Below are positions 1 through 6,542 of a stretch of DNA of 6,805 nucleotides, piece after piece. Both the position numbers and the translations under genes were made by a program. This stretch comes from Flavobacteriaceae bacterium (GTDB taxonomy: Bacteria; Bacteroidota; Bacteroidia; Flavobacteriales; Flavobacteriaceae). The notes under the pieces were generated by a model. It saw only the letters and a list, made by a program, of their open reading frames with translations, was not told the DNA's origin and did no database searches. Where the stretch lies: the NCBI GenBank assembly GCA_016763595.1, contig JAESTN010000207.1:1-6805 (forward strand). Direction: 5' to 3'. The first letter of the stretch is position 1. Each line of letters starts with the position of its first letter.

Positions 1-649
1 CGGTAATAACAATATTATCTATATAAATCCCTTCATCACTAGATGTTAAACCTTTAAATTGTAATTTAATATTTAAATTAACATTATCACTTAAAGTAAT
101 ACTCGATGTTACAAAAGTTTTAAAAGTATTAGAGGACACTGTACAACCGTCACTTGTACCAGTGGATAAAGAAGGTAAAGTTGTTTCAGTACCACAATCA
201 CCATTGCCATCAAAAGCAAGATCAAGAGCTGCAGGTGCATTTGCGCTATCACCAGTATTTTGTATCCACATTAAGTTTTGATAAGCACCGCCATCTAATG
301 AATACGTTATTAATAATTCATCAGTACTATCCCAATCATCATAATGATGCGCTAGCAGGTCTATTGAGAATGTAAAAGAGTTTGATCCAGCAACATTAAT
401 TTCATCTAACTGAATTGAAGGGTTGGTTAAAGAAAGGTCTTCAACAGACCACATATAAGTATCATTACCTCCTTTACTAGGATTTGTTCTGTTAAAAACA
501 TCGGTAAAACCTGAGCCTTCTGTTGCAGAAGGAGTGTATCCGCTATTCTCTGTTTCGAAATCTATGGTTGTGACTTGCCCAAAACTTGAATGGGTAGCTA
601 AAGCAAAAATAAAAGTTAGTGCAATTTTTAATAGGTAATTTTGTTTCAT
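1..649 (-). CDS. Secreted protein of unknown function, N-terminal part (runs off left edge)
   Basis: The reading frame is open from ATG at 649 to the window edge, giving 216 codons without a stop; the C-terminus lies outside. Residues 1-24 form a signal peptide: Lys2, a hydrophobic stretch (LLKIALTFIFALA), then SFG before Gln25, a cleavage pattern usual in Bacteroidota exported proteins. The mature part starts VTTIDFETENSGYTPS and is rich in Asp, Ser, Thr and Gly, with alternating hydrophobic residues that suggest a beta-sandwich. Visible features are an Asp-rich HHYDDWDSTDE stretch (101-111), two cysteines (152 and 169) that could form a disulfide, and SSDEGIYIDNIVIT at the visible end. This type of module occurs at the front of multidomain exported proteins in the group, often nucleases or T9SS cargo, but no catalytic domain is visible here, so no function is assigned. 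The gene follows a decayed trkH end by 81 bases. Confidence 0.85.
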   Translation of the reverse strand, partial: MKQNYLLKIALTFIFALATHSSFGQVTTIDFETENSGYTPSATEGSGFTDVFNRTNPSKGGNDTYMWSVEDLSLTNPSIQLDEINVAGSNSFTFSIDLLAHHYDDWDSTDELLITYSLDGGAYQNLMWIQNTGDSANAPAALDLAFDGNGDCGTETTLPSLSTGTSDGCTVSSNTFKTFVTSSITLSDNVNLNIKLQFKGLTSSDEGIYIDNIVIT

Positions 650-668
650 AGTTTGGATTTTTGAAGGC

Positions 669-676
669 TAAAGTTA
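669..676 (-). promoter_or_regulatory. TAACTTTA box, possible -7 element of the partial secreted-protein gene
   Basis: On the minus strand the sequence reads TAACTTTA, 19 bases before the ATG at 649. It matches the Bacteroidota -7 consensus TAnnTTTG at all positions except the last. No clear TTG lies at the expected upstream spacing, so the call is weak. The same octamer sits 18 bases before the ATG of the 768-residue gene, which is the main support. Confidence 0.3.
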
Positions 677-730
677 ATAAAATAAATGACTCATGAAAAT
701 CTTAAATGCTTATTTTACAATATGATAACT

Positions 731-861
731 TTATTGTTCGCTTTTTCTATAGAAGAAAGGTGAAAACAAAATCAAAACAGTAAATAACTCTAAACGATCA
801 ATTAGCATTAAAAATGACCAAACCAGTTAGCCTTATATGAAGATGTACATAAGTATCTATT
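731..861 (-). pseudogene. Remnant of a trkH 3' end (frameshifted)
   Basis: Read on the minus strand, the terminal frame gives SFLMLIDRLELFTVLILF followed by SPFFYRKSEQ and TAA at 731-733. The intact trkH in this window ends SFLMLIGRLELFTVLILF followed by SPFFWRKS. Upstream, a different frame gives IDTYVHL against VDNYAHL of trkH, so about two bases have been lost between these blocks and the remnant cannot be read through. The Gly of the family's conserved GRLE motif has become Asp. Similarity fades beyond about 861. There is no start codon, filter region or remaining body, so it cannot encode a transporter. The tail differs from the intact gene (YRKSEQ against WRKS), so the remnant may derive from another allele or paralogue rather than a recent exact copy. 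Confidence 0.8.
740..817 (-). repeat. Direct repeat copy 1 (trkH 3' end)
   Basis: Bases 740-817 align without gaps to 3569-3646 in the same orientation, with mismatches only at 749, 750, 773 and 798 (74 of 78 identical). Identity falls sharply on both sides: after 817 the match becomes patchy and gapped, and before 740 it stops. The copy is the core of the trkH remnant. Confidence 0.92.
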
Positions 862-989
862 TGAAAAATTGTTTCGGGTAGTGTCGTCACAAAGATCAAG
901 TAATACATAGATGTTTACACCAAACAATGCTTTAGCCTTTGGGTTTTTTCAAATAAGGATGCATTGATTTTTAACTTTTAAGAAGGTTT

Positions 990-1148
990 TTAATACCCAT
1001 CTCCAGGTGCTTCTGGACTTCTAGCTTGAGCCGTTTTTGGATTTAAAAAGGCATAAGTTCCTATTGCGGTTAGTACGGTGTATTTACCAAACTTACCTAT
1101 CTTTCTAATTGCTTCTTTTCTTGTTATATTCTCTGTTTCACTTTTCAT
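990..1148 (-). CDS. Small exported-type protein, 52 residues, unknown function
   Basis: ATG at 1148 to TAA at 990-992, 52 codons, 21 bases after the stop of the 768-residue gene and so probably co-transcribed with it. The N-terminus is charged (TRKEAIRKIGKFGKY, residues 9-23), followed by a hydrophobic stretch (TVLTAIGTYAFL, 24-35) and an AQA site at 40-42. This resembles a long signal peptide. TRKEAIRK recalls the twin-arginine motif but has Arg-Lys in place of Arg-Arg. If cleaved after Ala42, only RSPEAPGDGY would remain; otherwise it is a single-span membrane peptide with a short Pro/Gly tail. From memory, similar small proteins with TRKEA..KxGK starts occur in other flavobacteria, which I could not check. 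The ORF has natural codon use and sensible protein features, but its small size keeps confidence moderate. No function is assigned. Confidence 0.65.
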   Translation of the reverse strand: MKSETENITRKEAIRKIGKFGKYTVLTAIGTYAFLNPKTAQARSPEAPGDGY

Positions 1149-1169
1149 TTAATGTATATATTTAAAAGG

Positions 1170-3476
1170 TTATTTAATGAATATTTTCTTATGTATGTTT
1201 CCTTTTTTAGTTTCTAATTTTACAATATAAAAGCCGCTTTTTATAGTGTTGGGAATTGCTAAATCAATCATTGAGTTTGAAGAGAAGTTTTTATCGAGTA
1301 TTCTTTTTCCTAATATGTCATAAAGTATAATGTTTGCCTTGGCATTTTTAATCCCAGTTATTCTTAACGTACGATTTGATGTTATATACATCTTGATTTG
1401 ATTTGTGAAGAAATCATCTATGTCTAACGTTTTTCTTAAATCTGAAGTTGAAGTTCTTAAATACAACCTTCCAATTCCGTTGTTGTCAGAATTTATAGTG
1501 ATTTTGTATGCTGAATTTGATTCGTCAATTCTAGTTATTTTGCTTTCAGTTATGTCTTCAATAAATACCATTAACCCACTAGGTAGGTTTTGATGATTGA
1601 TTGAGAATGTAATCTCTTTGCTTGAAATTGCATTAAAACCAATTGGGACAATTATATTTTCGTACTCATTATCTGGTAATGCCTGTAGAGAAAAGGGGGT
1701 GCCATCACTATCTGTTACTAAATGAGTGTAGACACTAAATGTGTTTGAAGTGCCAGTAAACATGCCGGCGTCGTATCCGGGGTCAAGTCCTGTAGTGGTA
1801 CCAGTAATGTATTTTATTTTAGTATGCTTATTGGTTGCTCCAGCAGTCATTTGAAGTGTGATTTCTGGCCAAACTGACTTGGATTTACTAAATACATCCA
1901 TAGTTTGATGGCTTTGCATTGCTTCTGTAAAGTCAATAGTTGATCCATTTGTGATTGCGTTTACAAAAAAACCTTGACCAGGAGCAATAAACCGTGCGCT
2001 TGACGCTTGATTTATTGGGATATATTCTGATCCGTCCCAGAAATACAGAGCCTGAAAAGTAGCATTTATATTTGTTGTATTAATACTTAAAAAATTGTTT
2101 GTGGCATCGGCGTTTGAGTTTGCAGAGATATATGAAGGATACGGATTTCCTATTAAATTCCATTTATTATTTGTTCCATCTGTAATTGTAATTGCAACCT
2201 CTCTAGTCGCTATAGTTCCTTTAAAAGTAACGACTCCTGAGGATGTTCTTAACGTAGCATATCCTTTACCTACAATAAAATTTCCTGCTCCTATAATTGT
2301 ACTAGTCGTGTAGTAAACCCAAGCAGAGCCATCATTGTTATATTGGGCAATACCATAGTTTGAGCCACTTGTCCCAATTGAGTTGGTAGCGATATTAGTT
2401 ACTGCAAAGTTGTATATACCTTGTGGGCTAACCGGGCTTGATATTAGATGCCAATTGGTAGTTAGATTTCTAGAATAAGAGAGGTTCCCTGAAGAGGTTC
2501 CTTTAACAATTATTGAACTACCCGAATTTCCATTTAAACCTCCGGCAATAGTAAGTGTACCATATATTGTGATTGAATTTTCTGAATTAAGGGTTACTGT
2601 TTCACCTGCATTAATTGTTAAATTTCCAACTTCTGCTTCTGTACCAGAACCAATTATTGGGGAGGTAGCAACATTTGGAATTGTGACAAATGATGAACTT
2701 GTGGGGATGCCATTATCCCAGTTTTCGGCCAGATTCCAAACTGTGCTTGTAGTTCCAGTCCAGTTTGTGTTTTTAATGGTAAAAGCGTCTTCTGCATAGG
2801 GTAATAATGTTTCTCCATCACCTGAAGAAGAAACTGTTGTCCATTTCGTCTTGTCAGAGATTGAAGCTAGGTAATCAGAAAAAACAGTTTTATTTGATCT
2901 CGATTCAGAATATTTTCCTCCATCTGGCGAAGCTACATTGTTTATTACAACAATTGTTGAGCCAATTGTTAGACCTGTATTAGTTAAGGTAATCCCGTCC
3001 CCATCAAAAGGACCAAGGACAGTATCTGCATTTCCAATTTGAATAGCTGCTAAATATGTAATTGGCGCATTCTCATTAGTGCGAGTATAGGCTATAATTC
3101 CATCTTTTGAGCCAGAAAGGCTAAAAGAGCCACTACGAGTAATTGATCCTATAGAAGCGTTAAAATTTGGATTTGTATGATGATCAATATCCGTAAATAT
3201 AACAACGGTACCTGCCGTTATTGTTTTTGATCCTGAAGACCAAGTAATAATTCCTTCACTGCCAATAAAACCACCACTTCCATTTGTTTCATCATCTGTG
3301 AAATATATGGTAGCGTTGGGTGTAATATCAGTTAGTACTACTATAGCAAAGTCCTTATCACCATCTGTGTTGAATGCGATAAATGCAATATCACCTATCG
3401 ATTGAGCATTGCAAATAATGGTGTACAGTAAAAATAGGCATAGCAGGATGCCTCTCAATGAGTGTTTCTTTTTCAT
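1170..3476 (-). CDS. T9SS-exported mosaic surface protein, 768 residues
   Basis: Residues 1-25 are a Sec signal peptide (MKKKHSLRGILLCLFLLYTI then ICNAQ). Four regions follow. Residues 27-230 form a beta-rich domain beginning GDIAFIAFNTDGDKDFAIVV, a type seen near lamin-tail-like modules of Bacteroidota exported proteins, with several Asp/Gly pairs. Residues 238-335 begin WTGTTSTVWNLAENWDNGIP and continue as short repetitive beta strands (GNLTINAGETVTL, SITIYGTLTIAGG), suggesting a beta-helix. Residues 341-680 contain WHLISSPV (342-349) and KWNLIGNPYPSYI (438-450), features of a passenger region common in T9SS cargo. Residues 690-768 resemble a type A T9SS sorting domain, with ILYDILGKRI, SGFYIVKLETKKG and a basic end KKIFIK. 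The protein is therefore expected to cross the outer membrane through the PorSS/T9SS and be anchored or released. No catalytic residues are recognisable; adhesion or matrix binding is only a guess. It starts 89 bases after trkH and is followed by the 52-residue gene. Confidence 0.9.
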   Translation of the reverse strand: MKKKHSLRGILLCLFLLYTIICNAQSIGDIAFIAFNTDGDKDFAIVVLTDITPNATIYFTDDETNGSGGFIGSEGIITWSSGSKTITAGTVVIFTDIDHHTNPNFNASIGSITRSGSFSLSGSKDGIIAYTRTNENAPITYLAAIQIGNADTVLGPFDGDGITLTNTGLTIGSTIVVINNVASPDGGKYSESRSNKTVFSDYLASISDKTKWTTVSSSGDGETLLPYAEDAFTIKNTNWTGTTSTVWNLAENWDNGIPTSSSFVTIPNVATSPIIGSGTEAEVGNLTINAGETVTLNSENSITIYGTLTIAGGLNGNSGSSIIVKGTSSGNLSYSRNLTTNWHLISSPVSPQGIYNFAVTNIATNSIGTSGSNYGIAQYNNDGSAWVYYTTSTIIGAGNFIVGKGYATLRTSSGVVTFKGTIATREVAITITDGTNNKWNLIGNPYPSYISANSNADATNNFLSINTTNINATFQALYFWDGSEYIPINQASSARFIAPGQGFFVNAITNGSTIDFTEAMQSHQTMDVFSKSKSVWPEITLQMTAGATNKHTKIKYITGTTTGLDPGYDAGMFTGTSNTFSVYTHLVTDSDGTPFSLQALPDNEYENIIVPIGFNAISSKEITFSINHQNLPSGLMVFIEDITESKITRIDESNSAYKITINSDNNGIGRLYLRTSTSDLRKTLDIDDFFTNQIKMYITSNRTLRITGIKNAKANIILYDILGKRILDKNFSSNSMIDLAIPNTIKSGFYIVKLETKKGNIHKKIFIK

Positions 3477-3494
3477 AGCGTTGAAAATTTGAAC

Positions 3495-3502
3495 TAAAGT
3501 TA
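3495..3502 (-). promoter_or_regulatory. TAACTTTA box, possible -7 element of the 768-residue protein gene
   Basis: Minus-strand TAACTTTA lies 18 bases before the ATG at 3476, near the Bacteroidota -7 consensus TAnnTTTG. Upstream is a T-rich run with two TTG triplets, but they lie 11 and 14 bases away, closer than the usual 17-23. The octamer and its spacing are the same as before the partial secreted-protein gene. Confidence 0.3.
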
Positions 3503-3507
3503 GTGAA

Positions 3508-3552
3508 AAAAAACAACAAAAGCGTAATTAACTGAAAATCAGCTGTTAATTG
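3508..3552 (-). terminator. Possible terminator after trkH
   Basis: On the minus strand, after the trkH stop, AATTAAC (3545-3551) pairs with GTTAATT (3526-3532). TGA (3539-3541) and TCA (3533-3535) extend the hairpin around a TTT loop, leaving AGC bulged on one side. A T-rich tail including a run of Ts follows, ending near 3506. The stem is AT-rich and the main T-run begins about 12 bases after it, so termination may be partial and some read-through into the next gene is possible. Confidence 0.35.
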
Positions 3553-3565
3553 AGTGTAAAAGGGG

Positions 3566-5065
3566 TTAGCTTTTTCTCCAGAAGAAAGGTGAAAACAAAA
3601 TTAAAACAGTAAATAACTCTAAACGACCAATTAGCATTAAAAATGAGCAGAACCATTTGGCGCCATTTGATAAATGTGCATAATTATCTACAGGGCTTAC
3701 AGAGCCGATTGCAGGTCCAATATTCCCTAAAGAAGAAGCTGCCGCTCCTAGAGCGGAGATGAAATCTAAACCAAAAAATGTTAAAACTACAGAAGAAACA
3801 ATAAAGATAAACATGTAGATTATAAAGAAGGAAATGATGTTAAAAACAATAGATTGAGGTACTGTTTTGTTGTCATATCGAACGGGTATTATTGCATTGG
3901 GGTGAATGGCTTTTTTAAATTCTAAAAAACTGCTTTTTAACATTATTATATGTCTCACAATTTTAACTCCACCACTTGTCGAACCAGCTGAACCTCCAAC
4001 AAAGAACAATGAAAAGAAAATTCCGGTAGCAAAGAAACTCCACATTGTAAAATCAGCAGTAACAAAACCGGTTGTTGTTAGCACAGAAATTACTTGAAAT
4101 AATGAGTGTCTAATTGCACTTTCAATTTTTCCATAAACCATAGGATGCTCTATAGTAGTTGCTAAATTAGGATCTTGATAGAAAATAATTAATATGGCTA
4201 TTAAAGCTGTTAAGATAAGGGTTCCGAAAAAGTAATATTTGAATTCTTCGCTTTGAAAAATTTTTCTAACTTTTCCTTTTAAAGCAAAATATGTTAACAC
4301 AAAATTTGTCCCAGCAATAAACATAAATGCAATCACAATATATTGCACTAAAGGCATTGCGTTATAATGTGCTAAACTTGCATTTTTGGTAGAAAATCCA
4401 CCAGTACTCATTGTTGCCATTGCATGGTTTATTGCATCAAACCAAGTCATTCCAGCAACTTTTAAAAGCAAGAACTCCGTTAAGGTTAATACAACATAAA
4501 TTAGCCATAATCTTTTAGCAGTATCAGAAATTCGTGGATGTAATTTGTCTGTAGAAGGTCCAGGTGCTTCGGCCATAAATAATTGCATTCCTCCAATTCC
4601 AAGCAAGGGTAAAATAGCAATTGTTAAAACAATAATTCCCATTCCGCCAATCCAATGCGTTGCACTTCTCCAAAATAAAATTCCTTTAGGTAAACTTTCA
4701 ACATCTGTTAAAATAGTGGACCCCGTAGTAGAGTAGCCAGAAAGTGTTTCAAAAAAAGCGTTTGTAATATTTGGAATTGCACCCGTAAATAAATACGGTA
4801 ACATTCCGGTTATAGATAAAGTAAGCCAACCTAATGTAACAATTAGATACCCTTCTTTTTTCTGAATGTTGGTTGATGTTGGTTTGTTGAAGAAATATAA
4901 TAACAAACCAATAGAAATTGTTATAATCCCTGCGTTTAAAATCCCAAATTGAGCAGCTTCTTGATGGTAGATGCTAAAAGGAACTGCAATTAACATAAAA
5001 ACACCGTTCAAAATTGCTGTTAAGCCTAAAAAACGATAAATAATTTTAATGTTAAGAGTGCTCAT
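3566..5065 (-). CDS. trkH: TrkH-family potassium uptake membrane subunit
   Basis: This 499-residue protein is the ion-conducting subunit of the Trk K+ uptake system in the inner membrane, working with TrkA. It is close to the family's usual length (about 480-500). The four pore-loop repeats are visible: YSTTGST (111-117), MSTGGFST (219-226), LTTTGFVT (329-336) and SSLGNIGPA (444-452), each contributing a filter Gly. Other family signatures are HWIGGMGIIVL (137-147), the AGSTSGGVKIVRH loop (360-372) that gates the pore, and IGRLELFTVL near the end (479-488). About ten hydrophobic spans are evident. The ATG at 5065 lies 3 bases after the trkA stop, so the two are one operon with tightly linked translation. 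The last 26 codons are the part duplicated at 740-817. No frameshift or missing filter residue is seen in this copy. Confidence 0.96.
   Translation of the reverse strand: MSTLNIKIIYRFLGLTAILNGVFMLIAVPFSIYHQEAAQFGILNAGIITISIGLLLYFFNKPTSTNIQKKEGYLIVTLGWLTLSITGMLPYLFTGAIPNITNAFFETLSGYSTTGSTILTDVESLPKGILFWRSATHWIGGMGIIVLTIAILPLLGIGGMQLFMAEAPGPSTDKLHPRISDTAKRLWLIYVVLTLTEFLLLKVAGMTWFDAINHAMATMSTGGFSTKNASLAHYNAMPLVQYIVIAFMFIAGTNFVLTYFALKGKVRKIFQSEEFKYYFFGTLILTALIAILIIFYQDPNLATTIEHPMVYGKIESAIRHSLFQVISVLTTTGFVTADFTMWSFFATGIFFSLFFVGGSAGSTSGGVKIVRHIIMLKSSFLEFKKAIHPNAIIPVRYDNKTVPQSIVFNIISFFIIYMFIFIVSSVVLTFFGLDFISALGAAASSLGNIGPAIGSVSPVDNYAHLSNGAKWFCSFLMLIGRLELFTVLILFSPFFWRKS
3569..3646 (-). repeat. Direct repeat copy 2 (inside the intact trkH 3' end)
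   Basis: This is the partner of 740-817: same orientation, 74 of 78 bases identical, start-to-start distance 2829 bases. It encodes trkH residues 474-499 and ends at the base before the stop codon, so one boundary of the repeat coincides with the end of the coding sequence. Confidence 0.92.
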
Positions 5066-5068
5066 ACG

Positions 5069-6418
5069 TTATGATTTGAACAATTCTTCTACTGTAGAAA
5101 TTGCTTCAGGTAAACAAAACACAATGGCTCTGTCTTTTGCTTTAATTTGAAAATCGCCAAAAGACATCATGGCTTTTCCGTCTCTGATAATTCCTCCAAA
5201 AACGGCTTCTCTAGGTAATTTTAATTGACGAATAGGTTTGCGGGTTACTTTGGCATTTTCTTTTACTTCAAACTCGAAAATCTCGGCATCGATATTATGT
5301 AAATTGGCTAGTGCAAGTATTTCTCCTTTACGAATGTGTTTAAAAATACTACTTGCTGCTAATAATTTTTTATTGATTAATGTATCAATACCAATAGTTT
5401 GCGAGATATTGATATAATCCATGTTTTCTACCAAAGCGATGGTCTTTTTTACTCCTTTAGATTTTGCGACCAAACAAGACATGATATTTGTTTCAGAATC
5501 TCCGGTAACCGCAATAAAAGCATCCATTTCTCTAATATTTTCTTCCTCTAATAATTCAAGATTTCTACCGTCGGCATGAATTACTAGCGTATCAGAAAGT
5601 TTGTCAGCAATGTCTTCTGCTTTTTCTTTATTTTTTTCAATAAGTTTTACGTTAAAGTTATCTTTACAAAGGTTTCTAGCAGTTTTAAAGCCAATGCTAC
5701 TTCCTCCAAGAATCATTACATTTTTAATGTGTAATTGTTTTTGCCCAATAATTTGATTTAATTGACTGATGCTTTCTTTAGGTACAGAAAAATAGACCTG
5801 ATCTTTAATTTTATAAACAGTATCTCCCCTTGGAATAATAGTTTGCGAAACATTTTCTCTTTTTATAGCAATCGTGATAAAATTTATCTTAGGAAATTTT
5901 TCTGCGGCTTCTTTTACTGTTAGATCTAAAATAGGAGACTTGTAACCTAATGATGTCCCCATTACATTAAATATCCCTTTTTCAAATTCTACAGTATCAT
6001 TAAAAGAAGATTGGTTTAGCAGCATTTTAATTTCATTAGCAGCTAGTTCTTGTGGAGAAATCATGAAATCTACTCCAAACTTTTTAAAATCGACAACATC
6101 ATTTTTTAAAAATTCGGGATTGTCAATTCTAGCAATTGTTTTTTTAGCGCCTAATGCTTTTCCGATTACAGAAATGGTAAAGTTTGTGTTTTGAGATTCT
6201 GTTACTGCTAACAATAAATCTGTAGAATCTATTCCAATTTCTTTTAATAGATTAATTGAAGTAGCATCTCCTTTTTTAGTGATAACATCTAAATGATTGT
6301 TTATGTAATTTAGTTTGTCTCCGTCAAAATCTATAATATAGGTATCTTGAGATTCGTAAGACAGTAATTTTGCTAAATGAAAACCTACATCACCAGCTCC
6401 AGCTATAATAATTTTCAT
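5069..6418 (-). CDS. trkA: TrkA, NAD-binding regulatory subunit of the Trk K+ system
   Basis: This 449-residue cytoplasmic protein gates TrkH in response to bound nucleotides. It has the full double RCK layout at the normal family length. RCK-N 1 (1 to about 120) carries the dinucleotide motif GAGDVG (7-12) with acidic Asp30 at the end of the second strand, typical of NAD(H) preference. RCK-C 1 spans about 140-225. RCK-N 2 (232-350) has GGSSIG (238-243), with Ser-Ser where the first motif has Gly/Asp, and Glu261 as its acidic residue. RCK-C 2 spans about 365-445. The GDATS (50-54) and ADGRN (282-286) loops are the expected repeats of each other. ATG at 6418 is the first in frame and starts directly with the beta strand MKIIIAGAG, which fixes the start. 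It is first in the operon, upstream of trkH, and divergent from radC. Confidence 0.96.
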   Translation of the reverse strand: MKIIIAGAGDVGFHLAKLLSYESQDTYIIDFDGDKLNYINNHLDVITKKGDATSINLLKEIGIDSTDLLLAVTESQNTNFTISVIGKALGAKKTIARIDNPEFLKNDVVDFKKFGVDFMISPQELAANEIKMLLNQSSFNDTVEFEKGIFNVMGTSLGYKSPILDLTVKEAAEKFPKINFITIAIKRENVSQTIIPRGDTVYKIKDQVYFSVPKESISQLNQIIGQKQLHIKNVMILGGSSIGFKTARNLCKDNFNVKLIEKNKEKAEDIADKLSDTLVIHADGRNLELLEEENIREMDAFIAVTGDSETNIMSCLVAKSKGVKKTIALVENMDYINISQTIGIDTLINKKLLAASSIFKHIRKGEILALANLHNIDAEIFEFEVKENAKVTRKPIRQLKLPREAVFGGIIRDGKAMMSFGDFQIKAKDRAIVFCLPEAISTVEELFKS

Positions 6419-6441
6419 ACTCTATAATGAAATGGAAACCA

Positions 6442-6473
6442 CAAAGATATCGTTCTTTAATTGCTCCTGCAAA
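6442..6473 (-). promoter_or_regulatory. Promoter of the trkA-trkH operon
   Basis: On the minus strand a TTTG (6470-6473) is followed after 20 bases by TATCTTTG (6442-6449), a full match to the Bacteroidota consensus TTG-N(17-23)-TAnnTTTG. The -7 box ends 23 bases before the trkA ATG, which implies a leader of roughly 15-18 bases. There is no Shine-Dalgarno sequence in that leader, as is common in this phylum. Confidence 0.65.
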
Positions 6474-6499
6474 AAAAAGCGTTTTTTATTAAATTTTAC

Positions 6500-6528
6500 A
6501 TCAATAAAATAGGTTTATCTTTATTGAT
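6500..6528. promoter_or_regulatory. Inverted repeat upstream of radC, possible operator
   Basis: ATCAATAAA (6500-6508) and TTTATTGAT (6520-6528) are perfect 9-bp inverted repeats separated by 11 bases, so half-site centres are 20 bp apart, about two helical turns. The spacer contains TAGGTTTA (6510-6517), one base off the -7 consensus TAnnTTTG on the plus strand, 25 bases before the radC ATG. A dimeric repressor could cover such a site. In AT-rich DNA a chance repeat is possible, and no -33 TTG is seen at the right distance. Confidence 0.35.
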
Positions 6529-6542
6529 AAAAATGCAAGAAA

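Larger units (their letters stand above)
650..989. other. 340-base stretch without an intact gene
   Basis: This stretch separates the 52-residue gene from the partial secreted-protein gene. It contains a TAACTTTA promoter-like box (669-676) and the trkH 3'-end remnant (731-861). Bases 862-989 show no convincing ORF, RNA gene or terminator. A 6-bp inverted repeat (CAATGC at 925-930, GCATTG at 961-966) has a 30-base loop and no clear T-run after it on the minus strand, so I do not call it a terminator. Confidence 0.6.

Noticed and set aside
154..375. Plus-strand ORF of 73 codons
   Set aside because: It lies fully antisense to the partial secreted-protein gene, which has a signal peptide and consistent composition; the antisense product is His/Gln-rich with no recognisable features.
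925..966. CAATGC / GCATTG inverted repeat after the 52-residue gene
   Set aside because: A six-base stem with a 30-base loop and no following T-run on the minus strand is not a convincing terminator.
1405..2799. Three plus-strand ORFs (1405-1593, 2095-2313, 2569-2799)
   Set aside because: They are antisense shadows of the 768-residue gene, with no domain, no leader signal and no neighbours on that strand.
740..3646. Insertion sequence or composite transposon between the direct repeats
   Set aside because: No transposase or integrase gene and no terminal inverted repeats are visible, and the repeats are trkH coding sequence, not IS ends.
3906..4736. Two plus-strand ORFs (3906-4097, 4545-4736)
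   Set aside because: They are antisense to trkH pore regions and are explained by the coding strand of a well-supported gene.
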